Shown here: piece by piece, positions 1-7,827 of the stretch
Position numbering within the stretch: position 1 is the first letter of the stretch
Layout: the number at the start of each line of letters is the position of its first letter
Source: Romboutsia maritimum
GTDB taxonomy: Bacteria; Bacillota; Clostridia; Peptostreptococcales; Peptostreptococcaceae
NCBI RefSeq assembly: GCF_002251085.2
Contig: NZ_NOJZ02000009.1
Location: 33,086 to 97,085 of the forward strand
DNA: 64,000 nt
Direction of reading: 5' to 3'
The notes under the pieces: model-generated
What the model saw: only the letters and a program-made list of their open reading frames with translations
Told to the model about the DNA's origin: nothing
Databases searched by the model: none
Made by a program: the position numbers and the translations under genes

Positions 1-663
1 AGAAAGCTTGGTGTGTTAATGTTTAAAAATAATACTAAAAAAGAAATATTTAAATTTTTTAAAGATATAAATTATAAATTAGTAAATTTTTCCAAAAACG
101 ACATAATAGCTCTAGAAAATTCCCCTTGTGAAAAAATCGGATTAATTTTAGATGGACATATAGATATAAAGCATATTTTGACTAGCAATAGCATTATACA
201 TGTGTCTTCATTTGGACCAGGACATCTTTTTGGTGAAATAATAGCATTTTCTGATGCAAATGTATATCCAGCTACTGTCATATCTTCTACTAATAGTACT
301 ATTATGTATATAGATAAAAGTGATTTTATAAAATTCTGCACAACTCATCCTGAGTTTTTAAAAATGTTTTTAAATGATTTAACCAATAAAATTATCACCC
401 TTAATAAATCAATAACTGGTTTATCATTTAATACTATACGTCAGAAAATCAGTAATTTTTTAATTAATGAAAATAAAATTCAAGGTAGCAATTTTATAAA
501 ATTAAATATGACTAAGCAAAAACTATCAGAAATATTAGGTGTTCCTCGACCTTCTCTTTCAAGAGAATTAATAAATATGAAAAAATTAGGTATTATAGAT
601 TATTCTAAAGATTTTATTAAAATTTTAGATATTGAGGCTTTAGAAAATATATTAATGGAATAA
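1..663 (+). CDS. Crp/Fnr-family transcriptional regulator (5' end probably outside window)
   Basis: Counting from the GTG at 13, a cyclic-nucleotide-binding-like beta barrel spans about residues 20-105, with the family's FGPGHLFGE turn at 67-75. A Crp-type winged helix-turn-helix follows at about 167-195 (TKQKLSEILGVPRPSLSREL). The frame is open from base 1. GTG (13) and ATG (19) are the first starts seen, but neither has a convincing ribosome binding site, and relatives usually have several residues before the LFKN-like helix, so the true start is probably upstream. There is no N-terminal cysteine cluster, so an Fnr-type Fe-S sensor is not supported; the ligand is unknown. It converges with the cation-efflux gene across a shared terminator. 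Confidence 0.85.
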   Translation, partial: RKLGVLMFKNNTKKEIFKFFKDINYKLVNFSKNDIIALENSPCEKIGLILDGHIDIKHILTSNSIIHVSSFGPGHLFGEIIAFSDANVYPATVISSTNSTIMYIDKSDFIKFCTTHPEFLKMFLNDLTNKIITLNKSITGLSFNTIRQKISNFLINENKIQGSNFIKLNMTKQKLSEILGVPRPSLSRELINMKKLGIIDYSKDFIKILDIEALENILME

Positions 664-771
664 TTTCATAAAATTTAATTTTTTTATAATTATTCCTTTT
701 TATTATTGTACATTTTATGGTACTATAATTGTGTTTATAAAAATTATTTTTAACCAAAAGTAACATAATAC

Positions 772-802
772 AAAAAGAGACTTAGATAATAAGTCTCTTT
801 TT
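772..802. terminator. Bidirectional intrinsic terminator
   Basis: A perfect 12-bp stem (AAAAAGAGACTT at 772-783, complement at 791-802) with a 7-nt loop. A and T runs on the two flanks let it end both the plus-strand regulator and the minus-strand cation-efflux gene. Confidence 0.85.
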
Positions 803-804
803 GA

Positions 805-1674
805 TTACAATTCATAAAAAGGTTCAATATGAATTATTATTTGAATATTAGTATTAAATTTTTCTTTTATTTTTTCTTCTATTTTATGAGTTAGATTATG
901 AGAATCTTCAACACTTATATTCGGATTTATCATAACGTGCATATCTATATAAATATTACTTTTACTACCTCTACTTCTTATGTTGTGGACATCTCTTACT
1001 TCATCAAATTCAAATATAATTTTTTTTATTAATTCTTCATCTACTGTAGCTGTATCAACTAATATCCCCATAGAATCCTTAAAAATTTCATATGATGCAT
1101 GAAGTACAAATCCTGAAACAACTAATGATACAATAGGATCTAATATAACTGGTAAACCTAATTTAATCCCAATTAAAGTTATTAAAACTCCTATAGATAC
1201 AAATATATCACTCTTTGTATGCAATGAATCTGATATGAGTATATAACTATTTAGTTTTTTACCTTTTCTATTTTCATAAGTTGACACAAATATATTTATA
1301 AAAATAGTTATGATTAAAGCTATTAAACTTTCAATTGTAATATAAGGTGTGATTGGATTTGTAAATCTTAGTATTGCTTCAAATACAATTTTTATAGCTA
1401 TAAAAAGAAGCATCATTCCAATAAACAAACTAGATATCATTTCAAATTTATTATGTCCATAAGGATGTTCTTTATCTATAGGCTTAGATGCAAAACTAAT
1501 ACCTATCAACCCAACTATATTAGAAGATCCATCTGATACAGCATGAAACCCATCTGCAGTCATACTAGCACTCTTAACTATAGCCCCAACTATTATTTTT
1601 AATGCAGCAACTACAAAATTTGCAACCAATATTATCCATAGAACTTTTTTAACTTCTTTATAATCATTTCCCAT
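805..1674 (-). CDS. Cation diffusion facilitator (CDF) metal efflux protein
   Basis: Membrane antiporter of the CDF family, expected to export divalent metals (Zn, Fe, Mn or Co) against protons. The paired metal-site motifs are visible: HAVSD (H44, D48) in the second transmembrane helix and SDSLHTKSD (H152, D156) in the fifth. The family's HPYGH loop is at 70-74. Five to six hydrophobic helices occupy about residues 10-205, followed by a cytoplasmic ferredoxin-like domain with DMHVMI and HIEP near the end. At 289 residues it has normal family length. An AGGGAGGG ribosome binding site precedes the ATG. Metal specificity cannot be read from the sequence. It appears to be a single-gene unit. Confidence 0.92.
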   Translation of the reverse strand: MGNDYKEVKKVLWIILVANFVVAALKIIVGAIVKSASMTADGFHAVSDGSSNIVGLIGISFASKPIDKEHPYGHNKFEMISSLFIGMMLLFIAIKIVFEAILRFTNPITPYITIESLIALIITIFINIFVSTYENRKGKKLNSYILISDSLHTKSDIFVSIGVLITLIGIKLGLPVILDPIVSLVVSGFVLHASYEIFKDSMGILVDTATVDEELIKKIIFEFDEVRDVHNIRSRGSKSNIYIDMHVMINPNISVEDSHNLTHKIEEKIKEKFNTNIQIIIHIEPFYEL

Positions 1675-1996
1675 TATGCATATCCCTCCCTCTTATAATA
1701 CGTAATTTTATTTAAAAATAAATATCATTTGCGCTCTATTTAAAAAATCCACGAAAAACTTAAAATAAGTCTCTCATGGATAAAAAATACGTTATTTATT
1801 TATAGTATTTATATATTCAAATAAGGTCTAATTTGTGACTTATTCCTTTTCATATAAATATTTAATATAGCTGCATCTCACACTCTAATTTCTTTTTATT
1901 TTTATGTTTCATCTTTTTTAAATTATTTTTCAAAAATTCCTTGCAAAATTCTTAAAAAAGCTTTAAAATAGTTATTCCAAGGAACTAAGCATTTTC

Positions 1997-2013
1997 CTTA
2001 TCGATAACCGTAT
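1997..2013. repeat. 17-bp direct repeat, copy 1 (palindromic core TTATCGATAA)
   Basis: CTTATCGATAACCGTAT occurs here, about 95 bp beyond the 3' end of the DUF1846 gene, and identically at 3643-3659 just upstream of that gene. The core TTATCGATAA is a 10-bp palindrome with a central CG, like an operator half. No factor can be assigned. Confidence 0.6.
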
Positions 2014-2053
2014 TTTAATTAATTATTTTTTACATTTTTATTTTTTATGTAAA

Positions 2054-2085
2054 AAGACCATAATACCTAAATGGCATATGGTCTT
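2054..2085 (-). terminator. Terminator of the DUF1846 gene
   Basis: A 9-bp stem (AAGACCATA at 2054-2062, complement at 2077-2085). On the minus strand it is followed by a T run, 22 bp past the stop codon of the upstream gene. Confidence 0.75.
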
Positions 2086-2107
2086 ATATTTGTGTCTATT
2101 TTTAAAA

Positions 2108-3616
2108 CTAATTTGCATAATAAAGATTTTGTGATGGGTATTCTGGGTCACATGTTACATCTATACCAAGTTTTCTAAATGTTTGTTCATCATCTTTACT
2201 CAATATAGTAGTTGAATGAGCTTGAGCTCCTTTTAGCATTTGTAATTTATCTAATGCATAATGCGCAGTTGGATTTGTTACAGCACATATACTAAGAGCA
2301 GTTAACACTTCCTGACAACTTAATGAAACATTTCTACTTGCTAAAGTTCCTGTTTTTAAATTTATAATTGGTTCTAATATTACAGGCGATATTAAATGTA
2401 TTTCATCAGCTATATTTGCAAGATGTTTTATTGCATTTACAATAGATGCTGAAGTTGCATTCATTAAATCCGAACCTTTACCTGTTAATATAGTTCCATC
2501 ATTTAACTCTAATGCTACTACTGGGCAAGTATCATTTTTATCTGCATTTTCTTTTAATTTACTGCTATAATTTCTTGCTGGTATAACTACTTTTCTATCT
2601 TCAGGCTTTAAGCTAAGACCTTCCATTATCATCTTTATTCTGTCATAAGCACCTTTATCAACTTGACCTTTTTTGTATTCACAAGCAGTTTTAAAATATC
2701 TTCTTATAATTTCTTGTTTAGATGCTTCTTTAACAACTTCATCATCAATTATACCAAATCCTACTCTATTTACACCCATATCTGTTGGTGATTGGTATAT
2801 TGATTCTTTTCCTGTTATCTTTTCTATTATTTTCTTAAGAACAGGGAATAATTCTAAGTCTCTATTATAATTTACAGACATTTGTCCATATTTTTCAAGA
2901 TGGAATGAATCTATCATATTTACGTCTTTTAAATCTACAGTTGCTGCTTCATATGCTATATTTAAAGGATGTTTTAAAGGTACGTTCCATACTGGGAATG
3001 TCTCAAACTTCGAATATCCTACTTCATTTCCTCTTTTGTTTTCATGATATAATTGACTTAAGCAAGTTCCTAATTTACCACTATTTGGTCCTGGAGCTGT
3101 AACAACAACTATTGGTTTAGTAGTTTCTATATATGGATTTGCTCCATATCCTTCATCACTTACTATTGTATCAACATCTGTTGGATATCCTTTAGTAGGT
3201 GCATGTTTATATACTTTTATTCCTCTACGCTCTAATTTATTTATAAATACTGTTGTAGCAGGTTGTCCTTCAAATCTTGTGATTACAACACTGTTTACAT
3301 CTAGCTCATAACTTCTTAAATCATCGATTAATCTAAGTACTTCCATATCGTAAGTAATTCCATAATCGCCTCTTATTTTATTTCTTTCTATGTCTCCTGC
3401 ATATACACAAATTACTACTTCTACTTTTTCTTTTATATGCTGTAATACCTTTATTTTTGCATTTTCATCAAATCCAGGTAATACTCTCTTGGCATGTAAA
3501 TCTCCTATTAATTTACCACCAAATTCTAAGTAAAGTTTATCAAAATTATTTACTCTTTCTATAATAAACTTTGACTGTTCCTCTAAATATTTCTTATGAT
3601 CGAATCCTATTTTCAT
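2108..3616 (-). CDS. DUF1846 domain-containing protein
   Basis: The full-length 502-residue protein matches the conserved DUF1846 family (PF08903), found mainly in Firmicutes and Actinobacteria and without an established biochemical role. Recognisable family segments are [11 protein letters not shown] at the N-terminus, a glycine-rich nucleotide-binding-like loop [11 protein letters not shown] at 174-184, [18 protein letters not shown] at 141-158, and the [15 protein letters not shown] stretch near residue 275. There is no signal peptide or membrane segment, so it is cytosolic. The ATG follows a GGTGG-type ribosome binding site. It is a single-gene unit, flanked on both sides by an identical 17-bp palindrome-containing repeat, which hints at a dedicated regulator. 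Confidence 0.88.
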   Translation of the reverse strand: MKIGFDHKKYLEEQSKFIIERVNNFDKLYLEFGGKLIGDLHAKRVLPGFDENAKIKVLQHIKEKVEVVICVYAGDIERNKIRGDYGITYDMEVLRLIDDLRSYELDVNSVVITRFEGQPATTVFINKLERRGIKVYKHAPTKGYPTDVDTIVSDEGYGANPYIETTKPIVVVTAPGPNSGKLGTCLSQLYHENKRGNEVGYSKFETFPVWNVPLKHPLNIAYEAATVDLKDVNMIDSFHLEKYGQMSVNYNRDLELFPVLKKIIEKITGKESIYQSPTDMGVNRVGFGIIDDEVVKEASKQEIIRRYFKTACEYKKGQVDKGAYDRIKMIMEGLSLKPEDRKVVIPARNYSSKLKENADKNDTCPVVALELNDGTILTGKGSDLMNATSASIVNAIKHLANIADEIHLISPVILEPIINLKTGTLASRNVSLSCQEVLTALSICAVTNPTAHYALDKLQMLKGAQAHSTTILSKDDEQTFRKLGIDVTCDPEYPSQNLYYAN

Positions 3617-3642
3617 TTTTCCACCTCACTAAAATTTTAAAA

Positions 3643-3659
3643 CTTATCGATAACCGTAT
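3643..3659. repeat. 17-bp direct repeat, copy 2, in the DUF1846 promoter region
   Basis: Identical to 1997-2013 and in the same orientation. It ends 27 bp from the DUF1846 start codon, so a protein bound to the TTATCGATAA core would sit over the promoter or the start of the transcript. Confidence 0.6.
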
Positions 3660-3820
3660 ATTTATATATATTTTTTTATATATGGGTTTAAACCCATTAA
3701 AGCACACTCGATGCACTTTTTTACTAAGTTTATATTATACATTTTAGGCATAAATTTTTCAAGATAGTTTTTCTTTATTTAGGTTCTAGTATTATTATAT
3801 ATATATAATTTTAAAAATAA

Positions 3821-3846
3821 AAAGAGTACTATTTTTAGTACTCTTT
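3821..3846 (-). terminator. Terminator of the 63-residue membrane protein gene
   Basis: A perfect 10-bp stem, AAAGAGTACT (3821-3830) with its complement (3837-3846), followed on the minus strand by a T-rich tail. Confidence 0.8.
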
Positions 3847-3861
3847 CTACAAAATACTTAT

Positions 3862-4053
3862 TTAGCATCCACAATCGTCAAATAAATCTCCTGCTCCACA
3901 AACTATTAATAATATTATTAAAAATGGTATCCATGCGCATATATCAAAATCTACACAAGTATCTTGGAATGCTAAAAATAAAAAGAATAATATGATTATC
4001 CACCATCCTGGACCACAAAGTATTCCATCTTCACCAAAAAATCTATCTAACAT
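3862..4053 (-). CDS. Small Cys-containing membrane protein, unknown function
   Basis: A 63-residue protein with two hydrophobic segments (about 18-30 and 42-53), a Cys-Gly-Pro-Gly-Trp-Trp stretch at about 13-18, and a C-terminus ending DDCGC. Five cysteines in so short a chain suggest metal binding or disulfides, but no family is recognised. A strong AAGGGGG ribosome binding site, an ATG and its own terminator argue that it is a real gene. It lies alone between the DUF1846 and RNase J genes. Confidence 0.6.
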   Translation of the reverse strand: MLDRFFGEDGILCGPGWWIIILFFLFLAFQDTCVDFDICAWIPFLIILLIVCGAGDLFDDCGC

Positions 4054-4142
4054 TATGTTACCCCCTTGTTGTATTTAACTTTGGAATTTTAACTCCTAAT
4101 ATATACTATGAATTAAATTTAATTTGTGATAATATTTTTAAT

Positions 4143-5804
4143 TTATATTTCCATAATAATCGGAAATACACTTGGAGTTCTTTTAGTTTTATCATATAAA
4201 AGCTGCTCAATTGATTTTTTCACATTATTTTTTAGTACTTGCCATTCTATTATTTTATCCTCTAAACATAACTCAATTTCGTTTTTAGATATCATTTTTA
4301 TTTGTTTAATTAACTCCTCTGATTCTCGTGCATATATAAATCCTCTAGTTATTATATCTGGTCCTGCAACTATACTATATGTATCTCTTTCTATAGCTAT
4401 AACTATTGTGACCATTCCATCTTTTGCTAAGTATCTTCTATCTCTTAATACAATATTTCCAACATCCCCAACACCTAGTCCATCAACAAAAACAACCCCT
4501 GTGTGAATTCTTTCATTTGCAATAGCCCCTTCTTCTGAAATTTCTAGTACTTGTCCTGTTTCCAATGTAAATACATTATTAGAATTCATTCCTAATTTCT
4601 TAGCTAAATCACTATGATGCTTTAAATGTCTATATTCTCCATGAACAGGCATAAAATACTTAGGTTTTACAAGACTATGAATTAATTTTAATTCTTCTTG
4701 ATAAGCATGCCCTGAAACATGTATTTCTTCTAAATCTTCATATATTACTTCAACACCTTTTCTAAATAATTGATTTATAACTCTTGAAATAATTTTATCA
4801 TTTCCAGGTATAGGCGATGCCGAAATTATAAATAAATCATCTTTATCAATCTCTATTTTTCTATGTGTTCCATATGCTATTCTAGATAAGCCTGCCATAG
4901 GCTCACCTTGACTACCTGTTGTTATTATCGTTATATTTTCATTTGGATATTTCTTTATATCATCTATACTTATTAAATAATCTTCTAATATATGAAGATA
5001 TCCTAATTCCATAGCTACTTGTGATATATTCTCCATGCTTCTACCGCTAAATGCAATCTTTCTATTATGTTTTATAGATGCATCTGCTATTTGCTGCATT
5101 CTATGTATATTTGATGCAAATGTTGCTACAATAACCCTTCCTTTTCCAGTTGAAAATATTCTAGTTAATGTTTCTCCTATAGTTTTTTCAGAAATAGAAT
5201 GACCATGTCTTTCTACATTTGTACTATCTGCTAGTAAAAGTAAAACTCCTTCTCTTCCTAATTCTGAAATTCTATTTAAGTCCATTAATCGTCCATCTAT
5301 TGGTGTATAATCAATTTTAAAATCACCTGTATGAATTATAGTTCCTATAGGAGTAAATATTGCTAATGAACAAGCATCTGCTATGCTATGTGTTGCTCTT
5401 ATAAATTCTACCTGAATTTTTCCAACTGAAATTTTATCTCCAGCATTAACAGGAATCATATTACACATGGACATCATGTTATGTTCTTTTATTTTATTTC
5501 CAACTAAACCTAATGTTAGTCTAGTCCCATATACAGGCATATTTATTTGTTTTAATATATAAGGAATTGCACCTATATGGTCTTCATGTCCATGAGTCAA
5601 AAACATACCCTTTACTTTATCTTTTTTACTTAACAAATATTTTATATCTGGAATTACCAAGTCAACACCGTACATATCTTCATCTGGAAAAGATACTCCA
5701 CAGTCAATAATTATTATTTCATCTTGATACTCTATAGCTGTAATATTTTTTCCTATTTCACCTAAACCACCTAAAGGAATTATTCTCACATTACCTTCAT
5801 TCAT
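4143..5804 (-). CDS. rnjA: Ribonuclease J (RNase J1-type)
   Basis: Metallo-beta-lactamase/beta-CASP ribonuclease with 5'-to-3' exonuclease and endonuclease activity, central to mRNA decay and rRNA maturation in Firmicutes. The zinc motif HGHEDHIG is at 71-78. Further metal ligands lie in ATHSI (about 140) and the HTGDFK block, with the beta-CASP signatures around ATFASNIHRMQQ and HVSGHA. At 553 residues it matches RNase J length, including the C-terminal domain. The ATG is preceded by AAAGGAGT. The gene is monocistronic and divergent from the CotF-like gene. A CodY-like sequence lies upstream of the start. RnjA versus RnjB cannot be decided from this window. Confidence 0.92.
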   Translation of the reverse strand: MNEGNVRIIPLGGLGEIGKNITAIEYQDEIIIIDCGVSFPDEDMYGVDLVIPDIKYLLSKKDKVKGMFLTHGHEDHIGAIPYILKQINMPVYGTRLTLGLVGNKIKEHNMMSMCNMIPVNAGDKISVGKIQVEFIRATHSIADACSLAIFTPIGTIIHTGDFKIDYTPIDGRLMDLNRISELGREGVLLLLADSTNVERHGHSISEKTIGETLTRIFSTGKGRVIVATFASNIHRMQQIADASIKHNRKIAFSGRSMENISQVAMELGYLHILEDYLISIDDIKKYPNENITIITTGSQGEPMAGLSRIAYGTHRKIEIDKDDLFIISASPIPGNDKIISRVINQLFRKGVEVIYEDLEEIHVSGHAYQEELKLIHSLVKPKYFMPVHGEYRHLKHHSDLAKKLGMNSNNVFTLETGQVLEISEEGAIANERIHTGVVFVDGLGVGDVGNIVLRDRRYLAKDGMVTIVIAIERDTYSIVAGPDIITRGFIYARESEELIKQIKMISKNEIELCLEDKIIEWQVLKNNVKKSIEQLLYDKTKRTPSVFPIIMEI

Positions 5805-5856
5805 ATTAACAATTACTCCTTTTTTTATATTTATAAATAATTTATATTAGTATATA

Positions 5857-5871
5857 TTTTTTCTGAAAAAT
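5857..5871. promoter_or_regulatory. Possible CodY-like box upstream of RNase J
   Basis: The segment centred on TTTTCTGAAAA matches the CodY consensus AATTTTCWGAAAATT at about 12 of 15 positions. It sits about 55 bp before the RNase J start codon. In such AT-rich DNA a chance match is quite possible. Confidence 0.25.
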
Positions 5872-5966
5872 TCATCTTAATTCTATTATTATAAATTAAT
5901 ATAAACATATACCTATTTATGAATAATATATCCACTTAAACACAAAATAATAGTGGAGGTGTTTTT

Positions 5967-6473
5967 ATGATTAATTTAAGTACGAAAGAAAAATTTTTAT
6001 TAGAAGATGAAAAAGAGCAAGAAAAGTTATGTGTAGAAAAATATAAAGATTTTGCTCAAAAAGCACAGGACTCACAATTAAGCGACCTATTTTCTCAGTT
6101 ATCTCAAAAAGAACAACAGCATTATGATTCAATATGCCAATTATTAAACGGAACCATGCCAAATATAAATCAACAACAAAATCAAGGTATTCAACAAGTT
6201 AATAATACAAGCATAGACAAACCTAATTTAAATTTAGAAAATGTAAATTCACAAATTGGACAAAATAATTCTTACAATGAACATGATAAAATGCTTTGTA
6301 TAGATTCTTTATCTACTGAAAAATACGTTTCATCTACATATAATACTGCTGTATTTGAATTCAGAGATAAAAATATAAGACAAATTCTTAATCATATACA
6401 AAAAGAAGAACAAGAACATGGCGAAAAAATATTCAATTATATGTCTAATCATGGAATGTACCAAGTCAAATAA
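5967..6473 (+). CDS. CotF-like spore coat protein (ferritin-like coat F domain)
   Basis: A 168-residue protein with two helical, Glu/His-rich halves typical of the coat F / ferritin-like family (residues about 1-60 and 105-165). A Gln/Asn-rich linker from about 66 to 95 joins them. Repeated KEQQHYDSI and KEEQEHGEKI motifs resemble carboxylate-bridged helices. There is no signal peptide, as expected for mother-cell-made coat proteins. The ATG is preceded by GTGGAGGTG. It is flanked downstream by a strong shared terminator. Presence of this gene supports a spore-forming host; its exact place in the coat is not known. Confidence 0.8.
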   Translation: MINLSTKEKFLLEDEKEQEKLCVEKYKDFAQKAQDSQLSDLFSQLSQKEQQHYDSICQLLNGTMPNINQQQNQGIQQVNNTSIDKPNLNLENVNSQIGQNNSYNEHDKMLCIDSLSTEKYVSSTYNTAVFEFRDKNIRQILNHIQKEEQEHGEKIFNYMSNHGMYQVK

Positions 6474-6491
6474 AAAAATTTATCAAATTAA

Positions 6492-6526
6492 AAAAGCTAT
6501 AGAAATCTTAGATTTCTATAGCTTTT
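6492..6526. terminator. Bidirectional terminator between coat gene and BMP lipoprotein gene
   Basis: A perfect 16-bp stem (6492-6507 with 6511-6526) around a 3-nt loop, A-rich on the left and T-rich on the right. It serves the two converging genes. Confidence 0.88.
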
Positions 6527-6532
6527 CATATT

Positions 6533-7561
6533 TTATAAATTTTTTAAAAATTCATCATATTCTACTTTATTTTTAGGAGCTTTTAATTCTCCGCTTTTAA
6601 ATTTAGATGTTTCTTGTTTTACAAAATCAAGTATATCTTTTGGTACTAAATTAGAAGTAGTATCTGGTATACCTACTGCATTTTGATCTAGCCCAAATAC
6701 TTCAGTTGTTCCACCTTCAAACTTACCATCTACTAATTCCTTAGCTAATGCAAATACACCTACATCTACTCTTTTTATAGCTGATGATAAAACATTTTTT
6801 GGTGCTAATTCACTTTGGTCTCTATCTACACCTATAGCATATTTACCAGTTTCTTTAGCAGCTTCTATTGCACCTGTTCCAACATCTCCTCCTGCTATGA
6901 ATAATGTATCTGCACCTTTTGAATACATTTGATTAGCTATTGCCTTTCCTTTGGCTTGATCTGTGAATGAGTTTGCATACTGTTCTTGTATTTCTATTTT
7001 AGGATTAGCAGCTTTTACTCCTGCCATAAATCCATATTGGAAAGTTTCTATAACTGGTATTTGAATTCCTCCTATGAAACCTACATTATTTGTTTTTGTC
7101 ATTTTTCCTGCTACTAATCCTACTAAATAAGCAGATTCTTGAGCATTAAATAATACACTTTTTACATTCTTAGGTACATCTTTATAAGTTTCATCTACTA
7201 TTGCAAATTTTTGATCTGGGTATAATTCTGAAGCTTTCTGTATTGCTGGAGATAACTTAGATCCAACTCCTAAAATTAAATCTGCACCTTCATCAACTAA
7301 CGTCTCAACATTTGGTGCGTAATCTGAATCTTGTTTAGACTCTAAGTACTTTACATCTATACCTAATTCTTTTTGTGCCTTTTGAAGACCTTCCCAAGCT
7401 GATTGGTTAAATGATTGATCATTTACACCTGCTACATCTGTTATCATTGCTACTTTTAATTTTTTACTACCTTTCGCTTCTTGCTTACCTGAACATCCTA
7501 CTAATAATGATGTTGATAATACAGTTGCTGTTGCTAAAGCTACTATTTTTTTTAAGTTCAT
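6533..7561 (-). CDS. BMP-family ABC transporter substrate-binding lipoprotein
   Basis: A type 1 periplasmic-binding-fold lipoprotein of the BMP/PnrA family; characterised members bind purine nucleosides. The signal peptide ends in the lipobox LLVG-C with C23 as the lipidation site. The mature part carries family signatures such as VNDQSFNQSAWEGL, IIDE-like FAIVDE, and NNVGFIGG. At 342 residues it is full length. A good AGGAGG ribosome binding site precedes the ATG. No permease or ATPase gene is adjacent, so it must work with a transporter encoded elsewhere. Its transcript appears to start about 170 nt upstream and to run through an intrinsic-terminator hairpin, suggesting control in the leader. 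Confidence 0.9.
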   Translation of the reverse strand: MNLKKIVALATATVLSTSLLVGCSGKQEAKGSKKLKVAMITDVAGVNDQSFNQSAWEGLQKAQKELGIDVKYLESKQDSDYAPNVETLVDEGADLILGVGSKLSPAIQKASELYPDQKFAIVDETYKDVPKNVKSVLFNAQESAYLVGLVAGKMTKTNNVGFIGGIQIPVIETFQYGFMAGVKAANPKIEIQEQYANSFTDQAKGKAIANQMYSKGADTLFIAGGDVGTGAIEAAKETGKYAIGVDRDQSELAPKNVLSSAIKRVDVGVFALAKELVDGKFEGGTTEVFGLDQNAVGIPDTTSNLVPKDILDFVKQETSKFKSGELKAPKNKVEYDEFLKNL

Positions 7562-7620
7562 TTATAATTCCTCCTGATGTCTTTTAATATATCTTTATTA
7601 TTTACTATTAATATAAAAAA

Positions 7621-7648
7621 ATCCCTTTGCCTAGAGAGACAAAAGGAT
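7621..7648 (-). terminator. Intrinsic terminator within the leader of the BMP gene
   Basis: On the minus strand a 9-bp stem (one G-U pair; the pairing is complete only in the minus-strand RNA) with a 10-nt loop TCTCTCTAGG is followed by seven U. It lies about 85-110 nt downstream of a strong predicted promoter and 60 nt before the start codon, so it could act as an attenuator. It could also end read-through from the M20 gene. Confidence 0.7.
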
Positions 7649-7739
7649 ATTTAATCAAATTAATCTATAATAACTTAAATTATATAATCATCTTCTTAGT
7701 TTCTCTGAACTAAATTAAAGTTTATTTATTTTCTTTAAG

Positions 7740-7768
7740 ATTATCACATGTTTTCATATTTTTGTCAA
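7740..7768 (-). promoter_or_regulatory. Sigma-A promoter for the BMP gene
   Basis: Minus-strand TTGACA (7768-7763), a 17-nt spacer, then GATAAT (7745-7740) with an extended -10 TG one base upstream. Transcription should start near 7733, giving a leader of about 170 nt. Confidence 0.65.
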
Positions 7769-7827
7769 TGTTAAAAATTCAAGTTGTTCAAATTATAACT
7801 TTTTACTTCATAATATATAACTGTATT

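Larger units (their letters stand above)
1675..2107. other. 433-bp gene-free region upstream of the CDF gene
   Basis: No convincing coding frame. It holds the minus-strand terminator of the DUF1846 gene at its left-hand transcription end (2054-2085) and one copy of a 17-bp direct repeat (1997-2013). A small 7-bp inverted repeat (TTCCTTG at 1937, CAAGGAA at 1978) encloses 34 nt and may be chance. The rest is AT-rich spacer. Confidence 0.6.

Noticed and set aside
1937..1984. Inverted repeat TTCCTTG / CAAGGAA
   Set aside because: Seven base pairs with a 34-nt loop in AT-rich DNA is close to chance expectation and has no associated signal.
7562..7740. Purine riboswitch in the BMP leader
   Set aside because: The conserved aptamer segments (the pair of kissing loops around a TACC/GTTTCTACC core) are not present, although the overall promoter-terminator layout is riboswitch-like.
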